Source of the DNA: Fasciolopsis buskii
Taxonomy: Eukaryota; Platyhelminthes; Trematoda; Plagiorchiida; Fasciolidae
DNA length: 64,000 nt
NCBI GenBank assembly: GCA_008360955.1
Contig: LUCM01004427.1
Span: forward strand, 55,687-119,686
Reading direction: 5' to 3'
Position 1 is the stretch's first letter. Every line of letters begins with the position of its first letter. This document shows positions 24,931-37,255 of the stretch, in pieces. The notes below the pieces were generated by a model, which had not been told where the DNA came from, did not search any database, and saw nothing but the letters and a program-made list of their open reading frames with translations. The translations under genes were made by a program, and so were the position numbers.

Positions 24931-25622
24931 TTCACAGTGGCCAGCGTCACCAGTAGTCAGATGTTCAACTTGCCAAGGAAAATCATGGAATCATTGTACA
25001 GCTGTTTCAGTCTTGCTAGGAAGCATCTGTGGTGTATGCCCATCGCTCTGGAAGTCCCACGTTGAAAACTGTTAGCGGAACGCTTCAACCATTGTCCTAA
25101 GCCTGCTGACTATCAACGGCATATAGTTCATCAAAACAACATGATGCAGCCCCTACATCCGTCACTGGATTTGCAGGTCAATCACAGAGGTGGATACCAT
25201 TTACTGTGAGTACCATCAGAAAACCTCTGGACGCTCGCTTGGCCCTTTGGGCCACTTCTGCCTTGTGCTAGCCGAAATGAACTGAACTAAGTGTAATGGC
25301 TTCGCTCGCCTTCAGAGAAGGACGTCTTCAAATGAGGGTCATTCATCCAGTACATAACGGTCTGTGACCTGCAAAATCCGGTGACGGATGCAGGCGCTAT
25401 ATCATGTAGTTTTGATGCCCCATAAACCGCTGAGAATCACTCCGTCTTGGGTAGTGGCTAAGTCGTTCGACCCACAGCAGTTCGTCTCAGGTTCGCCTCC
25501 CGGTTCCGGCGCGATGGATTAGCACTGCTAACGATTCTTAACGAGGATGAAATGGGCGTACAGTAGTTCCATGATTTTCGATGGCAAGTTGGACATTGAT
25601 ACTGACTGACGAATCACTTGAA
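24931..25622. mobile_element. Large fold-back (inverted repeat) element
   Basis: The left arm, about 24931-25200, matches the reverse complement of the right arm, about 25355-25622. Strong blocks include CAACTTGCCA..GAAAATCATGGAA (24965-24990 with 25570-25593) and ACATGAT..CATCCGTCAC.GGATTT (25139-25172 with 25376-25412). The middle of the arms is more diverged. The loop of about 150 nt has no coding potential. A possible ATTCA direct repeat flanks the element (24926-24930 and 25624-25628). The right arm holds a tRNA-like pol III promoter. This could be a fold-back DNA transposon or two head-to-head SINE copies. Confidence 0.72.
25447..25512 (+). repeat. tRNA-like head with pol III boxes inside the fold-back arm
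   Basis: Box A-like TGGCTAAGTCG at 25455-25465 and box B-like GGTTCGCCTCC at 25490-25500 are both close to consensus and suitably spaced. The corresponding part of the left arm no longer shows either box clearly. The sequence would be transcribed toward the outer end of the right arm. A functional tRNA is not supported. Confidence 0.5.
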
Positions 25623-28600
25623 AATTCACAAAAATATCTTACTACTGTAAACTGTCAAGTAGTCAGACGACCGATATCACGGCACTTCAGTAAGCAGGTC
25701 GCTGGTTCTACCTCTCCTACCTTCAGTCAGCTTTTCCACTTGGTAGCCTTTGTTGGTTGAAGCACTCCCCCGAAAATGATGTACACTATGGTTGCATTAG
25801 TAAATAAAGTAAACGATAAAAAGAAGTAGAAAAGGAAAGAAAAGAAAAAGGGAAGAAACCGAATGGCGCGAGACACGTATGTGCTCTTTCCGACAAGTTT
25901 CAACGAAGCCTTAGGCATATCGGTATGCGCCGTTCTTATCCGAGGATATTATCACATATCGTCTAAGATCGATTTCTCAGCAGCCTGTTTCCATGTAATA
26001 GGTGACTAGGAATCAAAAGAGTTACTGATCATAAGCACATAACGAGTTGTTTGGCCATAACAGATTATCCTTCGGAGTCAAACGGGCATTTGCCATATTT
26101 TAACAAACTACAGCCAACGAGTAGGCAAGATTCCCCTTCCCAGGGGTTGTGTTGATAATATTATCGTTGCTAACACAGATATTGGTGAGCCGTTAATCCG
26201 TTACAACATTTTTCCCAATAGACCGGGAAAGTTTTCTTTATTCTGTCTCTCTTTCAAGTTTCCTGGTTTTGTTGGTGATGCTAATGGTAAATATTGACAC
26301 CGAGCCAAGTGAATCCCATTTGTGATATAGCCATACCCAGTGGCATATACACAATTCAATAACTTTAGACTTGGTTAAATGTTAACTGTTAAATGTTAAC
26401 TGTCTCCTTCGTTGCTAACTCATTTCGATTCATCGATAGACCTTATTGTAACAGTGCATGCTTCTGTTTACATCATGGTAGCAATAGGCCATTGCCAGTT
26501 AACAGATGGCTTCCAAAAAAGCCATCCCACACACTTCCAGGCCGACTTCCTCTGCCGAATGTCACCGTACCCGAATTGAGAAGGAAGATCTGATTGCCAC
26601 CTTTACATTGCGAAAATTTCACAATGACTCGGAGAAGGCAGTTCACCCCTAAGCCGACCATAAACAAATGCAACCATAAGAGTAGGCATATTCATACGGC
26701 CCACTACCTCCAGAAGGTGGGCCCGTTTGAGTGCAGATCACCGTGCTGTTCCATTCAACCGAGCTGTTTGCGACGCATTAAGGGGAACAGTTTTGTAGTT
26801 AATTCGCGGCGGGATCGCTGCTAATTGCCATTGTGCACCAGTACAATTAAAGCGTTTATATCAGTGACTTAAAAACCACTTGCTCACCATTTCGAGAACC
26901 ATAAGAACTCCGGCTTGATTTATATTTGGTGGTTTTATATGAGGATTCAGAGTGGATCCTAAGCAGATTAAGGTCCGAGCATGACTTCTTAAGGCAGCTA
27001 ACCAATTTACCAACCTTTTTAGACAAAACTGGAGATTAGTAAAATTCTATCAAAGGATAACAGAAAATCCACCTGCTCTGCTCTGTGAAAAATGACAGCA
27101 GATTTTCCATTATCTCTAACATTTTGCTGCCGGTATAGCTCGAAAAAATTCCAGTTTCATTAAGAAATGATTCTTTATAAATCATGGGGAAAGCATTGCA
27201 GGTTTACTTCGGCAACTTTGTAGGAGACCGTTTATTGGTATGCATGCCCAAAGACTATCAACTGGAGCTCTCACTGCCAGAAAAAGAATGACCACCAAAT
27301 GCACAACGATGTGCTTAGCCCATCCGGACTAACACAACAGTAGGACTTGCCACAGAATTCACTCGAAGCTGGGATTAGCATGTTTTCAGAGTACTGAACG
27401 CGCGGTGGTGTAAACCGCTAGTATCGCATGACAGCTCATTTAACGATTAAATGATGTTTGGTATCGGTTTAGTTCGGCAATTCAAATTAAGATAGAGACG
27501 TGAAACGACAGAATTATCCGGGTGCTGCAGTTAACTGACAATCTCGAAAGATTCATATGAGAAGGTGGACGATGGTGTTCGCAAGTGACTCGACGAAATT
27601 CCATTAACCGATGCTGCGATTACTGAACTGTAGTACCTAAACCAATCGAACAGCAAATGCGTGATACATATCCCAGTGTGATCATGTTGCATACCCTGAC
27701 TTTCCGTGATTATGAGGATCATTATGACCAAGCGAATGCTGGCGTGATCGAATCATTCTTTCTAATGAATCCGTAACAACACCAAATAGATCGCAGTGCA
27801 GATTTGCCCATGTATGCCTTCTTGTGATCATCTAAAAACCACTCTCAGGAGACTCGTACCTTAGGGAAACAAGGACGTGATATACCCCAAAGTGGTCCTC
27901 ATAGATTTCTGATTTGTTTGGGGAATGTAGGTAAACAGTTAGTCCTTTAAACTATCCACAGTTTGAGAAGACTTTGACACGTTCCAACATTCCTGAATCC
28001 AATCTGAACAGTTTTCCAATTATCACTGACTTTGCATTCTCACGTTACCGCGTGCTTGGGAAGCATAATATCACTTAGAGTCTGATTGTGTTCCAGCATA
28101 ACCCTTTAAGTCGTTAGAACTCATGGTATGGCGCAAGCTTTTAGACATGACCCAGCTAAATAATTTGGGGAGATCGTGAATGGCTGACAGGGTTGTGTGT
28201 ACCAAACATTTCTACTACAAATAAGAATCTTTAAAACCATCCTCAGTAGTGAAAAAGTGATACTGTTGATGTTCGCAGTTCCTCAACTAGTTATATTTTT
28301 ATTTGAATTGCAGAGGTTCCCAAATACTGAGAGCAATGACCTACCACTATCTGCTTATCAGTTTGAGCCAGAAACCACTGCAAGATTAAAAACCAACTGG
28401 GAAACTGGACTATTGATCTCTCCGACTTACCCTTCTAAATTCCCTCTAGGATATGCAATACAAACTCCATGTAGATAAAAGGATGCTAATTAGTTTCGCA
28501 GCTGCGAAATAATTGACAGGTATGAGTAATTTTCACGTAATCAGCAACAAATGGGACTGTCGGTAGGGAATAAAATCAGACCACCTAGTACTGGGGAATT

Positions 28601-29070
28601 TTTAAATACATCCGAATCTGGTTTAGTTCAGTTCCGCCAGCAGGAGATTGAATTGATATTCTAACTCAATTCATATGATGAAATCGTTGGCCATTCAACA
28701 GATCAGGCACAAAACAAAGCTAGATATCGTTAATTTTTAAGTGATTGGTTTCTGAGTAAGAATAACCATAGCTTAACAACAACATGTGTGCGCTTTGAGT
28801 GATGGACCCTATAGCTTTGATGTCCAACTGACCGTTGAAGACCGTGAGCGTGCTGCTTTGTTAGTAAGCATCAACACTGTGCAGCCATCACGCACTGATT
28901 TAGGCACAGACTCAGGTTAACTGCTGGGTTTCTGAAAAACTTCGAATACCAAGGCTCCTGGCTTCCAGCGGTGTATACTTTTGAAAATGGACATTACGAC
29001 TATTTGGAAAAGTGTCCCTCAGAATTGTGAGGATGAAAGGCTTAAATTATCAGATTCTCAGCTAACTTAC
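25623..29070. other. Non-coding; probably includes the bHLH gene's intron and later exons
   Basis: The bHLH gene on the minus strand is spliced at 29070, so part of this stretch should be its intron and downstream exon(s). No second exon could be picked out. A 14-nt tandem duplication of TTAAATGTTAACTG lies at 26375-26402. Frames at 26393-26824, 27531-27731 and 28197-28478 show no recognisable domain. Confidence 0.4.
26375..26402. repeat. Tandem duplication, 14 nt x 2
   Basis: Two perfect adjacent copies of TTAAATGTTAACTG, each with a GTTAAC palindrome. Confidence 0.9.
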
Positions 29071-29521
29071 CTCGGTGTACAAAAGTGCTATCCAGCTTGC
29101 TGGAATTCAAACTTATGTTCCCACCGGGTCTTGGCATTGGACTTCCCTGTTCAGCAAGGAGTTCATATAAAAATTGGATATAGTGAATAGCCAGACGTAG
29201 GATCTCTACTTTGGACAGTCTTTTTTTTTGTCCGTATGTCACATTAGCAAAGTCAGAATTTGGCCACGTGAATGTTGAATCGGGGAATAGTTTGGATCCA
29301 GGCCCAGTCTGTTCATTCACAATCCATTCTACAGGCAAATGAGCACACAGTCCGGCGAAAGCCGAGTTGATCAGTCGCATTCTTTTACGTTCACGTTGAT
29401 TAGCCTGATGACGAATGTGTCGTATGGTGCGTTTGGGGTTAATAACAAAGTTTTGAATTGCGAAATACTCTGTTTTGTATAGTTCTGAGCCTGAAGTTGG
29501 AGTGAACGAATTACAAGCCAT
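29071..29521 (-). CDS. Class A bHLH transcription factor, first coding exon
   Basis: This encodes a sequence-specific nuclear transcription factor expected to bind E-box DNA as a heterodimer with an E protein. From the ATG at 29521-29519 the protein starts MACNSFTPTS. It has a basic region and helix 1 (RHQANQRERKRMRLINSAFA) at about residues 37-60 and helix 2 (KRLSKVEILRLAIHYIQFLY) at about 99-120. The ANxRERxRM pattern and KRLSKVEILRLAI place it in group A, nearest to PTF1A/Fer-like or TAL/NHLH factors; I cannot choose between these. The loop between the helices is about 33 residues instead of the usual 6-10. The coding frame ends at a strong splice donor, CCGAG|GTAAGT, at 29071/29070. The open frame beyond it to 29042 is probably intron. 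An upstream in-frame GTG at 29533 is not used as the start. Confidence 0.85.
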
Positions 29522-29565
29522 GATGTTCAGCACGGCGGAGCTGGCTGCTGATAAATGCTGGCCGG

Positions 29566-29571
29566 TTTATA
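29566..29571 (-). promoter_or_regulatory. TATA box of the bHLH gene
   Basis: TATAAA on the minus strand lies about 45 nt before the ATG at 29521. Transcription would then start roughly 30 nt downstream, giving a very short 5' untranslated region. Confidence 0.5.
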
Positions 29572-31599
29572 TTTGCTCGCGCGCTGCGAGAAACTGGTAT
29601 GAAATCCCGTGAAACGATATGCTCTTGCGCAGTTCAAGTTCACACCATAAGAACTGTATTTATTTGACCCAGACTGGCTTCATTTGGGAGGGGGCTGTGA
29701 ACGTTAAGGATGATTTGACTAAACGTATGCCATTTCCAACCCCTGTATTTAATCTGATTGGGCCAGTTTTTCTGGCGTGCGATTGGTCCAATCATTCCTG
29801 CGAAGTTGTTTCTATTGGGAGGGGTGGAGAACAAAGAACACCTCTTTCGTGTTTCGTGTTGTTCCTCTGGTCCGGGTAACCTTTCCAGAAGTTTTTTTAT
29901 CATCCTCATAAATGTATTGAAGTTGGCAAATTCTTTTGATGAATTTCAAGACAACCCTGTCATTCTGTGAAAAAGCAATTGTGTCGACGTTAAAGCGTGG
30001 GGTGAATGAATCACCCACCGTGAAAGTCTGGTAGGCATACCATTATGTAGATACCCTCCAGAGCTCAAATATTACCTAACTACCGAAGAAATGCTCAGTT
30101 TAGCGAAGTAATCAGAAATAGCCTCAGCGTATACAGTTACAGTTATCATGGTAGAACAGCCAGTAACATCATCTACACATTCACAAGTCTAAACACTAAA
30201 TACTGATGTGCTAACTTGGAAAAATGTTCTGCCGAAGAAAGAGTTTTTAGGAAGCGGAAAGCATTCATCCTTGTCATAGTTTCATTCTGGCCCTGAACTT
30301 GAGCGACAACCACGTAACCTTGTACGAGCAAGATTTTTGGTGTCTCAATACCATTCCTGAATACCGAGCTTCGTTTACGCCAGTCTTGGTTTTCTTCCGG
30401 TCACCGGGACTAACACTAGGGAAAACAGACTGAGGCCATCCACGGAAAGAAAGAACTCCGTGAACAGTACAAAAAATTGTCACAGCCAAAATAGCTCGGT
30501 TTTATTGACGTCTTTTTTTATAAACACAGTAGAGAAATGACGTCTCAGTTTCAGTCCACCCTCATTTTATTCATCATCAAGTCAGTCATTCACCAAGCTT
30601 GATTCTCACACGGAGGAGCTTATGCATGCATAACCCTACCACTCTACCGGCTGGTCGGTTCAGTCCCACCACCCACATGCAGTATACTGATGCCCGCATC
30701 AAGGGAGGAAAGAGCATAAAGATTTCAGCTTTTTGTGAATCAGCTCTCTATCCACCAAAATTTACCTCCGCGATCACCACTTAGATCAAAGAATACCGCG
30801 CGATCAAAACGACACTACCGAGGCTTTAGGTTACCAAGACGACCGCGAATGGGGAAACCAAAACCATCATGTACAATATCACAAATAAAGTTTAATGTCA
30901 CATTTTTCTGTATGAACAAGCTGCCGACCAGATTAGCACGAAACTTTCATCGACCGAAATTAAACAGTTTGTGACTCACGGTAGAAACTGTTTCAGTTAG
31001 CCATTACAAAAGCAAATGCCTTTTCCAAAACGTTCTATTTTTGTAGTAAAACCGTCAACGTCCAAATTTCGAGTCTCGCACTGAATCCACTCGGCCGGAG
31101 TGTGAAAAAACTACGGTTTCATTCGCATTTGAAACCTGCGGAAATGTCCGCGTGTCAACATATGCTAGCGAAAGACCAGAGAAAACAGTAAGAACTCATT
31201 CCTTTTCTTTTTTGTAACCCACAGTCTCAGTTACAGCCAGCGTTACAGTAACATGATAATGGACCAGTGAAACAGGTTTGGTTAGAAATCCGCGCTCTTT
31301 ACTGGTAGATTATTTGATTTTTATCTAGTTGGCTCATTTGGTGAATTTCATGAATTTTGTTTTGGATAATATAATGATACAAGTTTATGTCCAGACAGAA
31401 AAACCGTTTTGCTGAGCACGCTCTTTGGCTACGAGGAAACAAGAAGATAAGATAACCACTATCCCTAGACCGATTCCTGTTCCCTCCGATTAGACGAAAC
31501 ATACTGTTTTCCACAGGAAGAAATTCCATCTTACTGAATTGCTGAGTGAATAGAAAATTGACTATACGAAAACGACCATATGATACACAAATGGCCGAT
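29572..31599. other. Upstream flank of the bHLH gene, non-coding
   Basis: This would hold the bHLH promoter and enhancers. The overlapping frames on both strands at 29619-30018 show no domain. A weak tRNA-like pair of boxes may lie on the minus strand at about 30680-30600. Confidence 0.4.
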
Positions 31600-31670
31600 G
31601 GTGGCCAAGCGGATAAGGCCGTGGCGTTTGGATGCAAATGTTGCGTGTTCGAGTCCTCCCACTGCCGGTC
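31600..31670 (+). repeat. tRNA-derived SINE-like copy 2
   Basis: Box A TGGCCAAGCGG at 31602-31612 and box B TGTTCGAGTCC at 31646-31656 are both near consensus. The D-arm equivalent pairs (GGCC with GGCC, loop containing GG), but the acceptor and T arms do not pair well, so this is not a working tRNA gene. About 70 nt align end to end with the minus-strand copy at 790-720. The body after the head (31671-31780) is not shared with copy 1 as far as can be seen. Confidence 0.62.
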
Positions 31671-34600
31671 AACTCTGCATTGCTAATATGTCTTCCTGTC
31701 AGTATTGAGAACTCAACTCGGGGACGAGATGCTTAAATACTAGGTCTGGTTTATATCTTTTGGAGCATCAAAAAAGAAATCATAAAAATGGACGAAAGTG
31801 CGCTTTCTTATTCGTCTGCAATAACTAAAAAAATCGTTAACAAATTGACTGACTTCATGACGGAAGAGAAATTAGGTCGTTTGCTGTCCGCATTCTTGGT
31901 TAGACAAAGAATCGAATGTAACAACAATCAATGTCGACTCTTCAGAACACTGAGAAGTCAGTCATTCCATCAAAAATACTTAGTGTTCTTTTTAGATTTT
32001 GAGTAATTTTGGCCTGAATAGAAACAAGTTTGGATGGTATTGGTTATCTCAAAAGGCACCCTTGATGAGATTCCGAACCAGACCACACTCAGTTATATAG
32101 TATCCGACAAAAAATCACTCTTAAAATCGTACGCAACTCTTAGGCTTTTGGTTAGTTTCACAAGAGTCTTTTAACCTGATTTTTAATCGATTTCTATTGG
32201 GTCTGTGGTGTGGTGAAAGAACAAAACTGCATGCTACCCCGTGTGTCCACTTGTTGCGAATAGGAGAAAGACCGCCATTTCAAAAGTTAGTGGTGAATAC
32301 GGGTTCATACCCAAGGGATAAAAAACAGCGGCAACGTCGACGATGGTGGCTTCTTGCCTGGCAAGCGTGCTTCTTATAAAGTGTCGCACTGCGACTCGGT
32401 GAGGATGACCTAATATAAACTGATTTGGCAGTTACCTAACCTAATCTGATGATCTTTTTATATCCGGTTCAAGATTTGGAGTCACGGCAACTCATGACAA
32501 CTGTTGCTCATGTCCGAAAGAACCAGCTGGATTAAGGTGGTCGAAAAGGGAGTTCACTAATGCGAGCGTTTGGAGTAGCAAATCCGTACCAGAGGGACAA
32601 TTAACAAAACCAACAAGTTAGCATAAGTTTCTACTGTCCTCGAAAGGGATGAACAAGTAAAATAAACAGAGAGGTAGTTTTTATCATAGATTTCGCGTGA
32701 ACGAATTCCAGACCCGATTAAGGAATCGGTAATGGAAACAGGAGAACCGTGCTAAAACCTACAATTTTGCTAGTCAAATCCAGGGTAATGGTGGTGAAAG
32801 ATTGATGAATTTGCATTTCCATGGAAAGTGCTTATCGAATAAATCTTAAACTTCACTCCCAAATTCACTGATAGGATGATTATTTTTTCGTCCGCAGCGG
32901 TTGTGAGTGGGATGATTCTGGAGGCCCCATGAAGCACTGAAAAGCACTGTGTGATACGAAAGCTATCAGATAGCATGCGGTATTAAGAGAAAAATCCAGT
33001 CACTTTTAGTCAGTTACGATTTTGCTTAACTACAAAGAGGCAGATTTAAAGAAATAAACAACTAACTTATGATTTGCATGGATCAAGCGGTTAATGTCAC
33101 AGGATTTCAGAATTCACCAGAAGAAAAAATTGAAGTCGCAGGTGATACTGATGAAAAATTAGCTGGCACTGTTTTATGTACACTTTTTGGTGACACCTGG
33201 GACATCGGTTTGATTTAAGAGGCATGCCCCACACGGAGATCGGTGGAGGGAGGAGGAAGACCGGAAATTATGACCCTGAGACTTGGAGGGCAACATAAAC
33301 AAACAAGGCCTCATTTGGACGGGTTTGCTAAACAGCAGGGCCAAAGGGAAATGCCATCGCCAATTTTTGTTTTCGGCTATTTCCTGAGGTGATATAAGGG
33401 AATCCATGGTGTAGCCGGTTATGAGAAAAAAATTAGAGTACTGTTTCGAGATTACACCAATGTAACTACTCCATCAATCACTGATCAGAAAAACTGTTAG
33501 GTCCAGAGAGTGCAGAATTCAATTACCCTTTGGACACGGAGAAACCGTTGCCAACATCCGCCGTCGGACTGGCGACCCTTCGGTGACCTTTGAGGAACTT
33601 TTCTTACTCGTGCCGTAGATCGGTTGCTACCTTCCAGTACAATTTATGCAAGAGTTTGATCAGCTATAATTCCAACAGCGTGCGGTTATTTTGTTTTTAA
33701 TCGCTCGACCAGTCCCGTCAGTCACTTCCTACTGCGGAGCACGGTCCCGCTGCTTGGACCAAAGAATGCCTGAGACGATGCAATAATTCGGATTTATGCA
33801 TTACGGAGAGGTAATTTCGTCAGTCAATGGAATGAGACTCCCAAGCAGAAATATGAAAGTTAATCAAGAAATTGGCCAAATCACCATTGGATCTTTCGCC
33901 GTAGTTTTGACTGCCTGCCACAGAGCAGTTGATTTTCGTGATGGAATTCATCTCTCTTCCAGTTTCCATTTTCCGGGTTCAGTTCCATTCCCGGAGCCCT
34001 ACATCTACAGTCTTATGTTTCTATCAGAATACGTGCACAGGTGCGCGCATCCATGGTAGCTAAACTAATGAATGATTGTCTTGCTTCGCAGCACTGTGAA
34101 GTCTCTTCCGACCTGGACAGTTTTTTCTTGTTTACTTCCCTGATTCAGCGTCGAACTGGCCAGGGACTCAACTAGCGGTTTTTATAGTTCAAGGACTATC
34201 ACTGGGATGCCAGCAAGAATCACAATTATAATTACAAATCAGCCCAAAGTGCTTGGCAAAAAATGACGGAATCAAAGGTGAAGCTGATACTACACATAAA
34301 ACTGAACCCACGTGAAGTGATACCGAAATGACTGTGGAGGTAGTAACTATGCGATTACTATGTGATTTTGTATTTTAATGGGAAATGTCATCTTGATAGT
34401 GCAAAGTTCCCTTAAATATGCACTTCCCAAGATCTGCTTAGTCCCAACAACGAACACTGTTATGAGTAAAAACTTATTTTCTTATCAGATAAAGTATTTC
34501 AAGTCTGCTTTGTTTTACTGCGATACCCCTAATCACCGTCCTTATCCAGTTGGTCCACCAACGGGAGGCACTGAGGAAGCTTTTAATCGGAGTTTCTCCA

Positions 34601-37189
34601 TTACATAGCTTCAGTTCTAAAACGCTCTACCTCTTTTTTCCTTTTCACCAGGACGAAGGTAATTGTTTCGGGATGTTAACACTTCGTATCACCCTTGTCA
34701 ATGTCGTACGAAAATCAGTATGCAAGGTATTCTCGGGAAGAAAAACTTGATTAACGGACATTTTAGGGAGCGCAAAATTTCAGAAAATCCCACTCACGAG
34801 AATGGATTCAATTTCTTGGAAGATGAGTTGATTGTATTAGTATTTTGGGCGCATAAAATGGATTATATGACCAGAAAAGCAACACATAACCGAGTGCTAG
34901 TTGTTTCAAGTCGAACTTACGTAATAATGACTTTAAAGGCAATACCTGATCAAATTTGTGTTTGGTGTTCATTATGTGCTTTGTAAATAATGAAACTGGA
35001 TTGTGGTTTTCTTGGCGCCAGGATAATTTTGTGTAATCATCTTTCTCATCCACTTCAGAATGTGTTCGGATATCCCCTACGAAGCTGTAGGTTCGTTTTG
35101 CCGATATGTACTAATGTAAATGCATGTGATTGCTCTGCCGATGTCAGTGTTTTAAGCATGTAAACGACAAACGTAATTTGAAATGTCAACATCTTTTCAG
35201 TCTTCTTGTTGTCTGGATGAGCTTCAGTTTATCCATTTAGAATCTTGGTTTTCATTTCGACCGAGCTGGAATATTTAGTCCGGTTCGATGCAGCTCAACG
35301 GAGCTGTAAGTCAGAGAATAATCCAAAAACATAGGTACCACAAGAACCACCTTTGGCCCTATCTTGTTCTTTGGTATTCCTAAAAATTCACTATGCACAG
35401 AGAAGTTAAGTACGGTGTAGTGTTGAATTAACCTATTTTCGGAACCTATTGTCACAGCTCTAAACATAGCTCTTCTTCCGGTGTAATTTTTATGCCATGT
35501 TTTGATCCTCCTCTGGGGTAAATAGAACTTCCGCATATCAGCAGTGGTTAGATTTATCGCTCAAGGTCACATCGGGCTCACACGTGATTGCGGTAAGGTT
35601 CTGGGTGATTTTGAATGTCCATTACTCCTATTCCGCTGGTATGATAGCAATTTTTGGTTCAAGAAACTCAGTATTCCTCTATCTTTATAAAGTTGCCTGG
35701 GAGGCAAACCCCAGACAAAAGCATCCTGGTCCTATTTTAGATTATGAATAGCATAATTTGTGTCCCAAATGATATGATAAAATAACACCTAATTTACTTC
35801 ACCTTAGTATTCATTTTCTGTACCCGTGTTAAGATTAGGACAAAAGCACAAGAGGTCCGATATCCCCGAAGAACACTGACAAAATGGCTAAAGAAAGAGT
35901 TCCGGGCATTCCGTCGAACGCGAACTGGGATAACGCATCACCTAATGCAAACAGAACAATTTAGGCTTAATAGTAGATGGATTTCCGCGCCATGTTTGAC
36001 AGATCACTGTGTCAGCTCGGTTGTGACAATTGGAAAAGTGGATTGTTTGGAGCTCTGAATGGAAGCGGTATTTTCAGCAGTATGAAAACCATTAATTCTG
36101 ATGATTCCGATGAAATGACTGTTTTCAGAACAGAGGAAGTAGAAACGTCAAACCAAAAGAGGAATTTACCCCGTAGTTGTGGGTGATATCAAGATGATGA
36201 AATTCAAATAGGGATCAAACAACCGACTCATCATTTGCTTCCAGCAATTTAAAGTGTTCGACTTGAGTACGGGTTTTCTGATCATCATGCCGCTGTTAAA
36301 CAAGCGGCGCAGTACACTAAAATGTGGCTTATTTTGTCGCAAACACCACAATGCAAACTGGCTAGTTCACATTGTCGTATTAATACAGTGACATGCAGAC
36401 ATACTTATCTAGACATAGCTAGAAGTATTTTATATCGGCAACTGTCAGGCAGTGCAATTTCAACCACGGAAAGGAACATATTGCAGTAAAAATGCACGGA
36501 CAGATGAAAGGAAAACGTTTTACAAGTTCTACGTAAAATTTGACTGCTAAATTTGCAGACAGCAAGGAACATAAGTGTCGCCATTTTGGACTGAATCCAG
36601 TATGCCCCAAATCGGTTTGTACAATAAACGAAGGACCATTCGGAACCCCTGGAAGAGCATAAAAATTTTGTTTTCGTAATCGATGCAGTCTTCGAAAATG
36701 TTTTGTGTACCACCGGTCAAAGTAAAATTGAGCTCCCTATACTTTTTCCTCATAAGTTCTAGAATCCCAGTACAATGAACAAACAGCATTTCATGCAATG
36801 TATCTCATCCGCGACCTCAAGTTAAAATATACTATTTGCGCATTCGGTTCCTGGTAGTAGACTTGCGCTGTGACATCGGTACCTGTGGGCCATACTCGGA
36901 GATGGGCGCGCTACTATGAAGTTTCGGTGAATTGGTCATGGTGTACCGTTGTGATGAACAGGGATCCCAAATAAGTCTGCAAATCGTTGAAGAATAACAA
37001 TTAGACTTCCGTATTTGTACCAGTTTAGTGCAATAAAATAGAAACCAAAAATGAGCTAATGGAAGGGACTTCAATTCCACAGACTTCGACCGCAGTGACC
37101 CCAAATGCCACAAGGCCTGACGTGATGGAAATACACGCACTGGGGTAGAGAGCAGAAAGCTCAGCATCAGGCAGTACCATACCCGCAAT
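31671..37189. other. Non-coding spacer
   Basis: Several open frames of 60-107 codons occur (31788-32006, 33796-34059, 34663-34986, 35977-36186, all plus). None has a recognised motif or a convincing exon context. Confidence 0.4.
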
Positions 37190-37255
37190 GACGATGTCAC
37201 TTCGACCAATGATGAAACCCTTGAGTCTAAACGCCGAGCACTGCTACCGGAGCAT
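37190..37255 (+). repeat. Dispersed 65-bp repeat, copy 4 of 4
   Basis: GACGATGTCACTTCGACC followed by GAGTCTAAACGCC aligns with the copy at 1276 (GATGTCACCTCGAC, TGATCTAAACGCC). The minus-strand frame of 158 codons at 36832-37308 crosses this copy and is judged fortuitous. Confidence 0.55.

Noticed and set aside
29640..30018. Overlapping frames on both strands upstream of the bHLH gene
   Set aside because: They overlap each other in several frames without any motif. This is more likely promoter-region DNA.
31600..31670. Functional tRNA gene
   Set aside because: Boxes A and B are present, but the T and acceptor arms do not pair, so it is called SINE-like instead.
31788..32006. 72-codon frame starting with ATG, amphipathic, plus strand
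   Set aside because: Codons look reasonable, but there is no family resemblance, no splice context and no promoter. It was left out as too weak.
35977..36186. 69-codon frame with an acidic end
   Set aside because: No recognised motif and no splice site at either side that would support an exon.
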